This document shows positions 28,353-37,780 of a stretch of DNA of 41,151 nucleotides, in pieces. The position numbers were made by a program, and so were the translations under genes. The first letter of the stretch is position 1, and the number at the start of each line of letters is the position of its first letter. Under the pieces are notes generated by a model. That model ran no database searches and was not told where the DNA came from. It was given only the letters and a program-made list of their open reading frames with translations. Origin of the DNA: Opitutaceae bacterium (GTDB lineage: Bacteria > Verrucomicrobiota > Verrucomicrobiia > Opitutales > Opitutaceae); NCBI GenBank assembly GCA_028280955.1, contig JANQKU010000007.1:1-41151 (forward strand), in the 5' to 3' direction.

Positions 28353-28766
28353 TTACTTCTGGTTAAGGGGGTGAACTGGCATGAAGGAGAGTCTTCGATA
28401 ATCTGAAGGTTTCAGGCCCTTTGTTTGCTTGAAGACAGTCGAAAAATACTGACTAGACCGAAATCCGCAGGATTTAGCGATTTCAGATAATTTTATATTT
28501 TTTTCAGTTTCGAGAAGGTGGGAGGCTTTGGCGATACGGCAGTTGTTGAGATACTCGATAGGGCTTTGATCGGTGAGTTGACGGCAGATAAGCGCAAACT
28601 GGTTGCGTGCCAGCCCACATTTTCGGGCCATGCTCTCAAGTGTCCACGGTTGTTCTAGTTGAGCTGGCAGTTGAGTGAAAAAAGTTTGCACACAATGAGC
28701 CGAAAATGTTCTGGATTTTTTTTCAGGTAGGAATTGAGAAGGAAGAGTTGGATCAAAGTCGTTCAT
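28353..28766 (-). CDS. AraC-type DNA-binding domain protein (no sensing domain)
   Basis: 137 aa; WTLESMARKCGLARNQFALICRQLTDQSPIEYLNNCRIAKASHLLE...LSEIAKSCGFRSSQYFSTVFKQTKGLKPSDYRR. Confidence 0.88.
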   Translation of the reverse strand: MNDFDPTLPSQFLPEKKSRTFSAHCVQTFFTQLPAQLEQPWTLESMARKCGLARNQFALICRQLTDQSPIEYLNNCRIAKASHLLETEKNIKLSEIAKSCGFRSSQYFSTVFKQTKGLKPSDYRRLSFMPVHPLNQK

Positions 28767-28771
28767 CGCAG

Positions 28772-31369
28772 CTACCAGAGACTGATCGCACGTAGGCGTT
28801 GTTCGTAGAGATTTCCTATGGTTTGAAGGGAATACTTTTCTTCGACTGTTGCTTTAGCTTGTTGTGAAATCTCGTCACGAAACGGTTTATTTTCAAAAAC
28901 TTTGCGCATGAACCAGGCAGCGTGATCAACATCTGGATCTGCCCAAATTTGACCTTTACCGTAAGGTCCAAAATTCTTTTCCAGTTTGATCAGTTGGTAT
29001 TTTACAGGGCATCCATTCCCGAGGTTTACAAATTCCGATGTGGCAGACCAATTTGTTGAGATAACCGGTTTTTGGAGATACATAGATTCTGCGACAGATA
29101 GTCCAAAACCTTCGGAGCGGTGAAGGGATACAAAACAATCACAGGCATCTTGAAGAGCGTAGACATCCGAGCGCGGCAGTGTTTTGGGGACTAAATGCAC
29201 GTTGCGCAGATCTTTAACCGATTCTTTGAGCGCTTTAAAATCAGCTTCGTTTTTTCGTATGCCGTGCACTTTCATTACGAGACCAACGTCTTCGGAAGAA
29301 TTGTGGAAGGCTTGGCGATAGGCATCAATAACAGCTTGAGGATTTTTTCGCTCCTGATAGCTGTTTAGGTCGTACATGAAAAGAAAGAGAAATTGATTTT
29401 TAGGGAGATTAAACTTGGCTCGATTATTTCCCGTCGGTCGTTGGAAACTGATGGGGTGAGGCATCGTGAGAACCGGAATGGGGGATTTGCGGCTGATTGC
29501 CTCTGTGACAAAATGAGAGGGGGTCCAGATTTCATCGAAATAGCGAAAGAAGCGAAGCCATGAGTCGGGGAATTCGGGTAATTCCCAGGCCCAATAGGCA
29601 ATGTTATGTTTGCTTTTTCGAAAATCTTTTCCGTGACAATGATCGATGTCACCTGCTTGAGCTGCATCGATATGAAAGATATTAACCGGGTGGATGTTTT
29701 CACTTTCAAGTCTGTCGTTGTAGGTATTGTCTCCCTGGGCTGCCAGACAGTTTAGTTTACAGGCAATTAAGGAATGAGGAATTGCAGTAGTGGATAGGGC
29801 ATTTGCCATGTAACGAACGGATTCCCCCACACCGAGTTCTGCATTGAACCAACCGACTAAATTGATGCCCGGTTTGCTGTAGCGCGTGACGAAATCGCTG
29901 ACAATAGGCATATTCGAATTATTGAAGTTAAGGATATTCTCTTTGTTTATTTGAATTTCGCTTAACTGAAGGCGTTTATTTTTGGGTTGTGGACGATAAG
30001 ACTGTAATCGGTTCCAGAGGGTCTTTGGAAGCGGCCATTTTTCAGTGATCCTGCCAAAGTAAGCGAGGGTATTGCTCATACCGACTCCCAATAGGGTCAC
30101 TTTGATGATTGTCTTAGAACGGGGATCTGTGAGGGTTTCTGGAATTTCCAGTTTAAAGACGCCTTCATTTATATCGGGCCAGATCCTTTCCTGACAGCGG
30201 AGGATTCTGACTTTTAAACCCAGTGTTCCTTTCGAAGCGATTACGTCATCAGTTTCCGGGAGTAAGGTACCTTCGATGGTAAGATTTTTTATCGGGATAT
30301 TTGCAGGTAAGGTGATGGTTGCCTCTTCTCTGATCCAAACTCGTCCATTTTCATCATGTATTGCTGGGAATCCGATAAAATCGAATTCTTTGAAGGAAAT
30401 AGAAGGTGAAGGAGGGGTATGCTGACTCGGTCCGAGGTGATGTTCCCAGTGAATGTGAACTTCTCTCATGCGGGCTTTTGCGTAGGCAATTCCAGCTTCC
30501 GGTGGATGAGAAGCGATCCTCAGTTTGTGAGAAATGGCCTGCCAGAACAGAGACCAAGTGAAAACCCAGGGGCATTTTCGGAGTTCTGATAAATAAAAAT
30601 CCGTCCATTTTTCTGAAGCCAGAGTGGCAAGCTTTTCATGCCATTTTTCAAAGAGGTAGCGGCAGTTTTTTTCATCTTGTAGGCTTTGTCCACGGCTGGC
30701 ACTGACGTGATGTCGGACGATACTCTGGTTTGCGACGACGATTTTTTTGTTTAATTCAGTGACTTTGAAGCAGAGGTCGATGTCTTCACATCCGTTTATG
30801 AATGCTTCGTCAAAGCCGCCGATTTGCGAAAATAATTCTCTTTCGATCAGAAGACAGGCGCCTGTCACAGCAGGAACAGTGGAAAAAGGCGTATTAGATA
30901 TGATCTGCGAGTGATGGGCTTTCCCGTTAATATCGAAAATGATGCCAGCATGATCTGTTTCTCCTGTTTTGATAGCTGTTTGTATGTTACCGGCAATACC
31001 TGCGTTCTTGCATTGAACGAATGCGTCGAGCATTGGCTCAAACCAGCCAGGTGAGAATTCCAGATCGTTATTGAGGAGACAAATGAACTTTCCTTTTGTG
31101 ACTTTTGATCCGATGTTATTCGAGCAGGCATACCCCTGGTTTTCTTCATTCAGGACGATATGGTAACGATCTGTAGGTAGGTTTGCGATGTGCCCTCTTG
31201 TGCCATCGCTACTACCATCATCGACTAGCACAATTTCATAGTTGATTGACGAGGGTATGCTGTCTTCGAGAGAGGAGAGGCACTTTTGAGTTAGGGCCAA
31301 ATTATTATAGAGAGGTATGATAAAAGATACTTCAATTGGGGATGTAGAATCTGGAGGATTCTTTTTCAT
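28772..31369 (-). CDS. Multi-domain glycosyltransferase: GT2 + beta-rich linker + GT4
   Basis: 865 aa; EVSFIIPLYNNLALTQKCLSSLEDS...VLVDDGSSDGT (GT2); GINLVGWFNAELGVGESVRYMANAL...CDCFVSLHRSEGFGLSVAESMYLQKPVISTNWSATSEFV (GT4). Confidence 0.9.
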   Translation of the reverse strand: MKKNPPDSTSPIEVSFIIPLYNNLALTQKCLSSLEDSIPSSINYEIVLVDDGSSDGTRGHIANLPTDRYHIVLNEENQGYACSNNIGSKVTKGKFICLLNNDLEFSPGWFEPMLDAFVQCKNAGIAGNIQTAIKTGETDHAGIIFDINGKAHHSQIISNTPFSTVPAVTGACLLIERELFSQIGGFDEAFINGCEDIDLCFKVTELNKKIVVANQSIVRHHVSASRGQSLQDEKNCRYLFEKWHEKLATLASEKWTDFYLSELRKCPWVFTWSLFWQAISHKLRIASHPPEAGIAYAKARMREVHIHWEHHLGPSQHTPPSPSISFKEFDFIGFPAIHDENGRVWIREEATITLPANIPIKNLTIEGTLLPETDDVIASKGTLGLKVRILRCQERIWPDINEGVFKLEIPETLTDPRSKTIIKVTLLGVGMSNTLAYFGRITEKWPLPKTLWNRLQSYRPQPKNKRLQLSEIQINKENILNFNNSNMPIVSDFVTRYSKPGINLVGWFNAELGVGESVRYMANALSTTAIPHSLIACKLNCLAAQGDNTYNDRLESENIHPVNIFHIDAAQAGDIDHCHGKDFRKSKHNIAYWAWELPEFPDSWLRFFRYFDEIWTPSHFVTEAISRKSPIPVLTMPHPISFQRPTGNNRAKFNLPKNQFLFLFMYDLNSYQERKNPQAVIDAYRQAFHNSSEDVGLVMKVHGIRKNEADFKALKESVKDLRNVHLVPKTLPRSDVYALQDACDCFVSLHRSEGFGLSVAESMYLQKPVISTNWSATSEFVNLGNGCPVKYQLIKLEKNFGPYGKGQIWADPDVDHAAWFMRKVFENKPFRDEISQQAKATVEEKYSLQTIGNLYEQRLRAISLW

Positions 31370-34300
31370 TCAAAGCGTTCTCCCGTTCTGGTTTTTTCTG
31401 CCAGAGAGAAATCATCCTTTTTTAATGTTAAGTTCAAATTGTAAGCAGGATCCTTGAAGAGAATATCTCCCCATTTTTTTTCCATAAACTGAATTTCCCG
31501 TTTGAAGCGTTTAATGTGATCGGGAGAAAGGTCATCTTCTCTGGATGCCGATTCATGGTGATAAAGTTCTGCAAACGGGGTCCAGAGGTTTCGATAACCA
31601 GCCGAACGTAGTCGTAGGCAAAAATCCACATCGTTAAAAGTGATAGCCAGGTTTTCTTCATCAAATCCTTCAATTTGATCGAATTTGGCTTTGTTGACAA
31701 GCATGCACGCGGCGGTGACGGCGCTATAGTTTTGAGCCAATCGAGCTCGATTGAGCATCCCTTCGCTTTCGCGTGGAAAGTGTTTGTAGGCATGTCCTGC
31801 GATACCTCCCATACCCAAAATGACACCGGCATGTTGGATTGTATTATTGGGATAATAAAGCATTGCGCCAACAGCACCAATCTCAGCTCGTTGAGCATGT
31901 GTTAACATTTCTTGCAGCCAATTTTCGGTGATAATAGTAATATCGTTGTTGAGAAAACAAAGATATTCACCGGAAGCGTTCTGAACGGATTGATTGATTA
32001 TTCTGGAGAAATTGAAAGGGCCGCTCGTCTGAATGACTTTTATTCCTCTCGTCTGAATATTTTGCAAAAATTCCTGTGTTGCAGGATCATCAGAATCATT
32101 ATCTGCGACGATGATTTCGAGATTCGGGTAGGTCGTTTTTCGAAGGATGCTTTCAATGCAGGGTTCGAGCAGATTGCGTTGATTTCGCGTGGGAATGACA
32201 ATGGAAACCAAGGGCATGGAACTCAGTTTATAAAAGACTTTCCAGTGGTTTCCAGGGACTGGGTACAATTCTACGTGTTCTCCTTTGCGTCTGAAGTGGT
32301 CATTAAGGGCTCGAGATGCCGATTGTGGTGCATATGTTTTTTCTTCTGTTGCATAAGCGGTCGAGCCTTCTATCGCTCGCCAATGATAGAGAACCTTTGG
32401 GATATGCCTGATCTTTTCACCAGTGGTGTGCTCAGATATGCGTAGCGCCAGATCCCAGTCTTGAGAACCTTCGTAGCCTATCTTAAAACCACCCACTTCG
32501 CGTGCAAGAGGTACTCGAAAGGCACCCAGATGACTAATCATGTTCTGGGAGAGAAATAGATCGGGGTTCCAGTCCGGTTTGAAGTAAGGTTGAAAATGAT
32601 TGTTTGTCTCATCCACCTTATCTTCATCCGAATAGATAATATCTGTATCGGGATGCTCAGCTATTAGAAAGGCGATTTCAGCCAAAGCATCATTAGTCAG
32701 TTCATCATCGTGATCCAGTAGTGCCATAAATTCACCTGTCGCTAGTTCAAGGGCTGTGTTTGAAGCTGCGCTGATATGCCCGTTGGTTTTTCTAAAAGAT
32801 ACTTTGATGCGCTCATCCTTATTAGCTATTTCTTCTAAGACCGTTTTAATTTGGGGTTTGGTTGAAGCATCGTCAGCGATGCACAATTCCCAATGAGGGT
32901 AGACTTGATCCGTGACGGATTTAATCGCGAGTCGAAGCCATTTTTCATCTGTGTTATAAACTGGAAGCAAAACAGATATCAGAGGACGGTGAGAAAGGTT
33001 ATCGATTTTTAAGTGGAGTTGTTCTCTTCTCTCTTCAGAAAGCTTTTGATTTTTATCGATCCATTCTTCGTCATATTTGATGGAAATGTTACCTACCTCA
33101 TTTTGAATTCCTTGAGATGGATCCAGATCTGTTGAGGGTGTGTTTTGATCGGAGCTTTCTTTTACGGCATTGGCTTCTTGATGAGGGATTGGCTCACTTT
33201 TTTTTTTAGTGAATGGGTCTATAGCAAGTCGGCGAAGAAACCTCAATGGAGAGGTGATCTTCCAAGAAGCAGTGTTTTGTAATCGGGATACTTTCTCCCA
33301 AAGCATGTTAGCTTTCTCTTCTTTTTGAGCCAGTTGCTCTTCCAGTTTGCTCTGAGCCTTTTTGAGGGCTTCGATTGTTATCTCATACTTCTGTTTTTCT
33401 TCGAAGGATTGATCGAGCAAATGAGAGACGTCGTTGAGTTCGGCAAAGCTTGCCTGTAGGCAGTTCTGAAGTTCCGAAAGAAGTTCTTCCTTATTGGTTT
33501 TCTCTGAGTTTATTTGAGCTGTTAAGGATGCTGTTAAAATTGGGAGGAGATCTTTTTGGGAAAAATCTGTTCCTCGCAGAGCTTTCCAAATAGTGGAATC
33601 CTGTTTTGTTTTTGCAATTTGTTCGTAGAAAGAAAGGAGTTCGGTTGTATTTTTTTGGACATCGAAATGCTTTCGGGCAAAAGCAAGACCGTTTTCAGCG
33701 ATTTCTTGGGAGAGAGAAGGGTCGTCAAAGAGGCGTTGGCAAGCATCTGCTATTTCTTCGGGTGTTCCTTCTTGAAGAAGGAGAGCACTGTCACCATCTG
33801 AAAGTTTGAGCCCTATGTTGGTTTGAGGCAAAATGACGGGTTTCTCCATGGCGAGAAACTCTGGCACTTTACTGGGCAAGCGAAATCGGTTAAAAGCATC
33901 ATCTGATCCAGGTTGCACAAAGACATCGGAGAGCGTTAGGTAGTGAGGTAAGAGATCATGATCAACGTATCCGAGATCAATGACATGCTTTGTCAGGTCA
34001 AAGCCGAATGATTTTATGAAATCCGGATCATTAAAACCTGTACGGATTAACTTGGTCGGTGTGCCACGATCGTTGAGCAGCTGAATGGCGAGATACAAGG
34101 TGCGGATATCTTCCCGGTTAGCGCTGGTGCAACCTCCATGATAAACGATAACTTTATCACTGTTTTTAAGTCCGATATCTGAACGATTGATGCGACTGGA
34201 CTCCCGTGGATGAAAACGATTAAAATTAACAGGTGGAGATACTTCCAGGTGAGGAATTCGTGATGGAATCAGTTCCTGTAAGGCCTCTGTGATGACAGTG

Positions 34301-34764
34301 GCTCCATCGCAGAGACTAATGAAAGACTTGAATCGTGCGGGATGGCAGAGATCTTTTGTCCAGATCGGGTTTTTGGTGATCGATTTATCGTTCTGAAGTT
34401 GTTCGAAATTTTTCCTGTAGTAGGACTCCAAAAGATAAGTTTCGTTGTCTTCCAGATGAAGTATAACCGGCGTGGTGTGTAGCCGCTGATAGGATTCTAC
34501 AAAAAGGCGAACATTTTCCCTAGGAGTCCATGCATGGATAACCGTGGCCGGTTTTGAATCAGGGAAATGGTTGGGGGCTTTCAGAACTTCAGTGTAAAGA
34601 TAGGGGATGAAGAGAGGGTTTTCCAGAGATTTGACAGATTCTCTGTTTTGAGGGACGGCGACGATGCAAGAATGCCCGTTACGCGAGAGGGAATTCGCAA
34701 AAGCTCCGATATGATTTAGACTATTGGTCGTAAAATCACCGTAGTTTACGAAGAGAATGTTCAC
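31366..34764 (-). CDS. Multi-domain glycosyltransferase: GT4 + coiled coil + GT2 + GT2
   Basis: 1132 aa; DVFVQPGSDDAFNRFRLPSKVPEFLAMEKPVI (GT4); heptad-like EKQKYEITIEALKKAQSKLEEQLAQKEEKANML; PLISVLLPVYNTDEKWLRLAIKSV and PLVSIVIPTRNQRNLLEPCIESIL (two GT2 starts). Confidence 0.9.
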   Translation of the reverse strand: MNILFVNYGDFTTNSLNHIGAFANSLSRNGHSCIVAVPQNRESVKSLENPLFIPYLYTEVLKAPNHFPDSKPATVIHAWTPRENVRLFVESYQRLHTTPVILHLEDNETYLLESYYRKNFEQLQNDKSITKNPIWTKDLCHPARFKSFISLCDGATVITEALQELIPSRIPHLEVSPPVNFNRFHPRESSRINRSDIGLKNSDKVIVYHGGCTSANREDIRTLYLAIQLLNDRGTPTKLIRTGFNDPDFIKSFGFDLTKHVIDLGYVDHDLLPHYLTLSDVFVQPGSDDAFNRFRLPSKVPEFLAMEKPVILPQTNIGLKLSDGDSALLLQEGTPEEIADACQRLFDDPSLSQEIAENGLAFARKHFDVQKNTTELLSFYEQIAKTKQDSTIWKALRGTDFSQKDLLPILTASLTAQINSEKTNKEELLSELQNCLQASFAELNDVSHLLDQSFEEKQKYEITIEALKKAQSKLEEQLAQKEEKANMLWEKVSRLQNTASWKITSPLRFLRRLAIDPFTKKKSEPIPHQEANAVKESSDQNTPSTDLDPSQGIQNEVGNISIKYDEEWIDKNQKLSEERREQLHLKIDNLSHRPLISVLLPVYNTDEKWLRLAIKSVTDQVYPHWELCIADDASTKPQIKTVLEEIANKDERIKVSFRKTNGHISAASNTALELATGEFMALLDHDDELTNDALAEIAFLIAEHPDTDIIYSDEDKVDETNNHFQPYFKPDWNPDLFLSQNMISHLGAFRVPLAREVGGFKIGYEGSQDWDLALRISEHTTGEKIRHIPKVLYHWRAIEGSTAYATEEKTYAPQSASRALNDHFRRKGEHVELYPVPGNHWKVFYKLSSMPLVSIVIPTRNQRNLLEPCIESILRKTTYPNLEIIVADNDSDDPATQEFLQNIQTRGIKVIQTSGPFNFSRIINQSVQNASGEYLCFLNNDITIITENWLQEMLTHAQRAEIGAVGAMLYYPNNTIQHAGVILGMGGIAGHAYKHFPRESEGMLNRARLAQNYSAVTAACMLVNKAKFDQIEGFDEENLAITFNDVDFCLRLRSAGYRNLWTPFAELYHHESASREDDLSPDHIKRFKREIQFMEKKWGDILFKDPAYNLNLTLKKDDFSLAEKTRTGERFE

Positions 34765-34819
34765 GGACTAGAACAATGAGAATCTATTTTAATCAGGCGA
34801 TTCTTATTTTTATGGTTTT

Positions 34820-34839
34820 TTGTCTAATTTTTTAGACAA
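34820..34839. repeat. Perfect intercistronic inverted repeat
   Basis: TTGTCTAA-TTTT-TTAGACAA, 8-bp perfect stem with a 4-nt loop, between the rfbA stop codon and the 1132-aa GT gene. Confidence 0.7.
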
Positions 34840-34843
34840 TTCC

Positions 34844-35725
34844 CTAGATGGATTCGCGGAGGACGTTTGAGAGGTAAGCGCCATAGGAAGATTTTCCAAA
34901 TCGTTCGATATGGGTCTGGATGTCTGATTCAGTTATCCATTTCTTGCGGAAGGCGATTTCTTCCAGGCAGGCTATTTTTAAACCTTGTCGGTTTTCGACG
35001 ACTTGAACATATTGTGAGGCTTCGATTAAGGAATCATGGGTGCCGGTATCCAGCCATGCAATACCTCTTCCGAAGATTTCGACTTTTAGTTTCTTATCTT
35101 CCAGGTAAAGACGATTCAGGTCGGTTATTTCAAGTTCACTTCTAGCGGAAGGGGTCAATTTTTTGGCGTATGAAACAACATCTCGATCATAGAAATAGAT
35201 TCCAGTTACGGCAAAGTTTGATTTTGGATGTTTCGGTTTTTCCTCAAGTGAAATGGCATTTCCTTGTGGATCGAATTCAACAACTCCGTAGCTGGTTGGG
35301 TCAGAAACATGATAACCGAAAATAGTGGCGCCATCTTTTTGAGTAGAGGTGTTCTGGAGTGTTTTCTCAATATCATGCCCATAAAACAGATTGTCGCCTA
35401 GAATGAGTGTTACTGGGTGTTCATTGATGAATTCTTCACCAATGAGAAAAGCTTGAGCGAGGCCATCAGGACTTTCCTGTATTTCGTAAGAGAGTTTTAT
35501 TCCGTAGTTACTGCCGTCTCCCAATAGTTTCTGGAAGTTGGGTAAATCTGTAGGAGTAGAGATGATCAATATATCCTGAATATCCGCGAGCATGAGGACC
35601 GAAAGTGGATAGTAAATCATCGGTTTATCATAAACAGGGACTAATTGCTTACTTGTAGCCAATGTCGTTGGATAGAGGCGAGTGCCTGATCCTCCTGCCA
35701 AAATAATGCCTTTTCGCTTTTTCAT
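34844..35725 (-). CDS. rfbA: Glucose-1-phosphate thymidylyltransferase
   Basis: 293 aa; [68 protein letters not shown]. Confidence 0.97.
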   Translation of the reverse strand: MKKRKGIILAGGSGTRLYPTTLATSKQLVPVYDKPMIYYPLSVLMLADIQDILIISTPTDLPNFQKLLGDGSNYGIKLSYEIQESPDGLAQAFLIGEEFINEHPVTLILGDNLFYGHDIEKTLQNTSTQKDGATIFGYHVSDPTSYGVVEFDPQGNAISLEEKPKHPKSNFAVTGIYFYDRDVVSYAKKLTPSARSELEITDLNRLYLEDKKLKVEIFGRGIAWLDTGTHDSLIEASQYVQVVENRQGLKIACLEEIAFRKKWITESDIQTHIERFGKSSYGAYLSNVLRESI

Positions 35726-35746
35726 TTTTGTTGGTTTTGTCAGCTT

Positions 35747-36811
35747 TCAGGAAATACCAAGCCGTTGTCTCTGGTAATTGTTTTCAGTAATGTCTTTGCA
35801 CCAGTCGAGATGAGAGAGATACCAGTCAATTGTTTTTTCAATGCCACTTTCGAAGGTTTCTTCGGGTGTCCAGTCCAGAGTTTCTTTGATTTTTCGGCAA
35901 TCAATTGCGTATCGAAAATCATGACCGGGACGGTCTTTCACAAACTGAATTTGGTCTTTATAGGATTTGCCAGATTCAGTTGGAGATTTCCGGTCAAGGG
36001 TATCACATATCATATAAACAATTTGTAGGTTTGTCCGTTCGCATTTGCCGCCTATATTGTAAGTTTCGCCTATATTTCCTTTTTTGGCTACAAGCCAAAT
36101 TGCTTTACAGTGATCTTTGACATACAACCAATCCCGGATGTTCTGACCGTCTCCGTAGATAGGAAGAGGTTTCCCTTCGAGACTGTTAAGGATCATCAGA
36201 GGGATTAACTTTTCAGGAAATTGGTAAGGCCCATAATTGTTAGAGCAGTTTGTCGTGACGACCGGAAGTCCGTAAGTGTGAAAGTAGGCCCGAACGAGGT
36301 GATCGCTGGAAGCTTTTGAGGCAGAGTAGGGACTATTCGGAGCGAAAGGTGTTTTTTCTGTGAAAGGAGGATCTCCTTTTTGCAAGGTCCCATAGACCTC
36401 ATCAGTTGAAACGTGGAGAAATCTAAACTGATCTTTTTTGGAAGAAGATAGGGTTTTCCAGTAATGGAGAGTGGTTTCGAGCAGTCGGAGTGTCCCAATT
36501 GTATTTGTTTGAAAGAATGGCTCAGGTGAATCAATCGATCGATCGACATGTGATTCGGCGGCAAAATTGATGATTAAATCTATTTCGTGTTCTGTCAGAA
36601 TTTTCGAAACAGTATCTATATCGGCTATATCTGCCTGCACAAAATAATACTGTTCGGACGTTTCTTTATCAGCAAGGTTTGCTGGATTTCCTGCGTAGGT
36701 CAGTTTGTCGAGATTGATCAAGGTAGATTGTTTGAATTGTGGATCATCCAAACAAAAACGGATGAAGTTTGATCCAATAAACCCGCAACCTCCTGTGACT
36801 AAGATATTCAT
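35747..36811 (-). CDS. rfbB: dTDP-glucose 4,6-dehydratase
   Basis: 354 aa; MNILVTGGCGFIGSNFIRF; NFAAESHVDRSIDSPEPFFQTNTIGT; HVSTDEVYG; PYSASKASSDHLVRAY; NNYGPYQFPEKLIPLMI. Confidence 0.97.
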   Translation of the reverse strand: MNILVTGGCGFIGSNFIRFCLDDPQFKQSTLINLDKLTYAGNPANLADKETSEQYYFVQADIADIDTVSKILTEHEIDLIINFAAESHVDRSIDSPEPFFQTNTIGTLRLLETTLHYWKTLSSSKKDQFRFLHVSTDEVYGTLQKGDPPFTEKTPFAPNSPYSASKASSDHLVRAYFHTYGLPVVTTNCSNNYGPYQFPEKLIPLMILNSLEGKPLPIYGDGQNIRDWLYVKDHCKAIWLVAKKGNIGETYNIGGKCERTNLQIVYMICDTLDRKSPTESGKSYKDQIQFVKDRPGHDFRYAIDCRKIKETLDWTPEETFESGIEKTIDWYLSHLDWCKDITENNYQRQRLGIS

Positions 36812-36836
36812 AAAAGTGATGGGTTTTTAAAATTAA

Positions 36837-37709
36837 TTATGATTCCTTTTTCCATTCGCGCAGGGAAGTTTCGATGGCCTCGTGTACTTCTCGCATCTTT
36901 ATCCCAGCATCGGCAAGCTTGGATGAATCAAGAATACAGTTTGAGCGAGGAGTTTTGGCTGCAACCCGCATAAATTCTTCTTCTGATTCAAAAAAGGAGA
37001 ATTTTTTGTTTGTTAGACCAGACTTCAATATCAAGTCGACAACTTCACGGGTGGTGATATGACCTGGATTGGTGACATTGTAGGTTCCAAAAGGCACTTT
37101 CTCTTTCCAGCATTCCCACGTAGCGCGGACAAATTCATCGAGCTGAGACAGTGAATTTGAGTCTTCGAGCAGGCGATCATACCGCATTAATTTTGAGAGG
37201 TAGTTTCGTGGGCTATCCACTTCATTGAAAGGAATACGGAGTCGCCAGATAAAGAGTTGGGTCGCATCCGTTAGGATTTCTTCTCCAAGGGCTTTGGTTC
37301 CGCTATAAAAACTGCAGTTGTTCGTCCTGAAGGAAAAATTAGGAGTATCTTCTTCTTTAAATCCCTGGCCGTCTGGCCGTGTGCCTGTAAAAATACATCC
37401 AGAAGAGACATGACCCCAGGGGATGTTTTTTTCTTCGCAGGCATTTTGAATTATCCCAGGTAAAATGGCATTTCCAAACAGACATTCCGTTTTGTATTTT
37501 TCGCAGGCATCAACATTTGGTTTTCCTGTATATCCTGCAGCATTGATCAGAAAGGTTGGCTTTTGTTGAGCAAGAAGCTCTCTTAAAGTGTCGAGATCAG
37601 TATAATTAGCATCTGAACGCTTTACGTTGAGAAAATCAATACCAAGTTGCTGAAACAAACGCTGATACGCTTGTCCAACATAACCGGAACCACCGAGTAA
37701 TAGAATCAT
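36837..37709 (-). CDS. Homolog of eukaryotic NRS/ER (UER1/RHM C-terminal) nucleotide-4-keto-6-deoxyglucose 3,5-epimerase/4-reductase
   Basis: 290 aa SDR; LLLGGSGYVG; FLINAAGYTGKPNVDACEKYKTE; SSGCIFTG; GQGFKEEDTPNFSF; SFYSGTKALGEEIL; WRLRIPFNEVDSPRNYLSKLMRYDRLL; GTYNVTNPGHIT; RSNCILDSSKL, which match the plant protein block by block from memory. Confidence 0.82.
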   Translation of the reverse strand: MILLLGGSGYVGQAYQRLFQQLGIDFLNVKRSDANYTDLDTLRELLAQQKPTFLINAAGYTGKPNVDACEKYKTECLFGNAILPGIIQNACEEKNIPWGHVSSGCIFTGTRPDGQGFKEEDTPNFSFRTNNCSFYSGTKALGEEILTDATQLFIWRLRIPFNEVDSPRNYLSKLMRYDRLLEDSNSLSQLDEFVRATWECWKEKVPFGTYNVTNPGHITTREVVDLILKSGLTNKKFSFFESEEEFMRVAAKTPRSNCILDSSKLADAGIKMREVHEAIETSLREWKKES

Positions 37710-37780
37710 TGGATAAAGAAAGTGAGTTTTTAGCTATGGTCCCTTACATAGAAGGGTTGCTTAAGTCAAAAGTTCTACCG

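Noticed and set aside
31912-32445. 177-aa plus-strand ORF antisense to the 1132-aa glycosyltransferase
   Set aside because: Overlaps well-supported GT2 domains; no family features; typical antisense shadow.
37752-37767. Short CCCTT/AAGGG-type inverted repeat in the gap 37710-37780
   Set aside because: Only a 5-bp stem without a T-run; too likely by chance to call a terminator.
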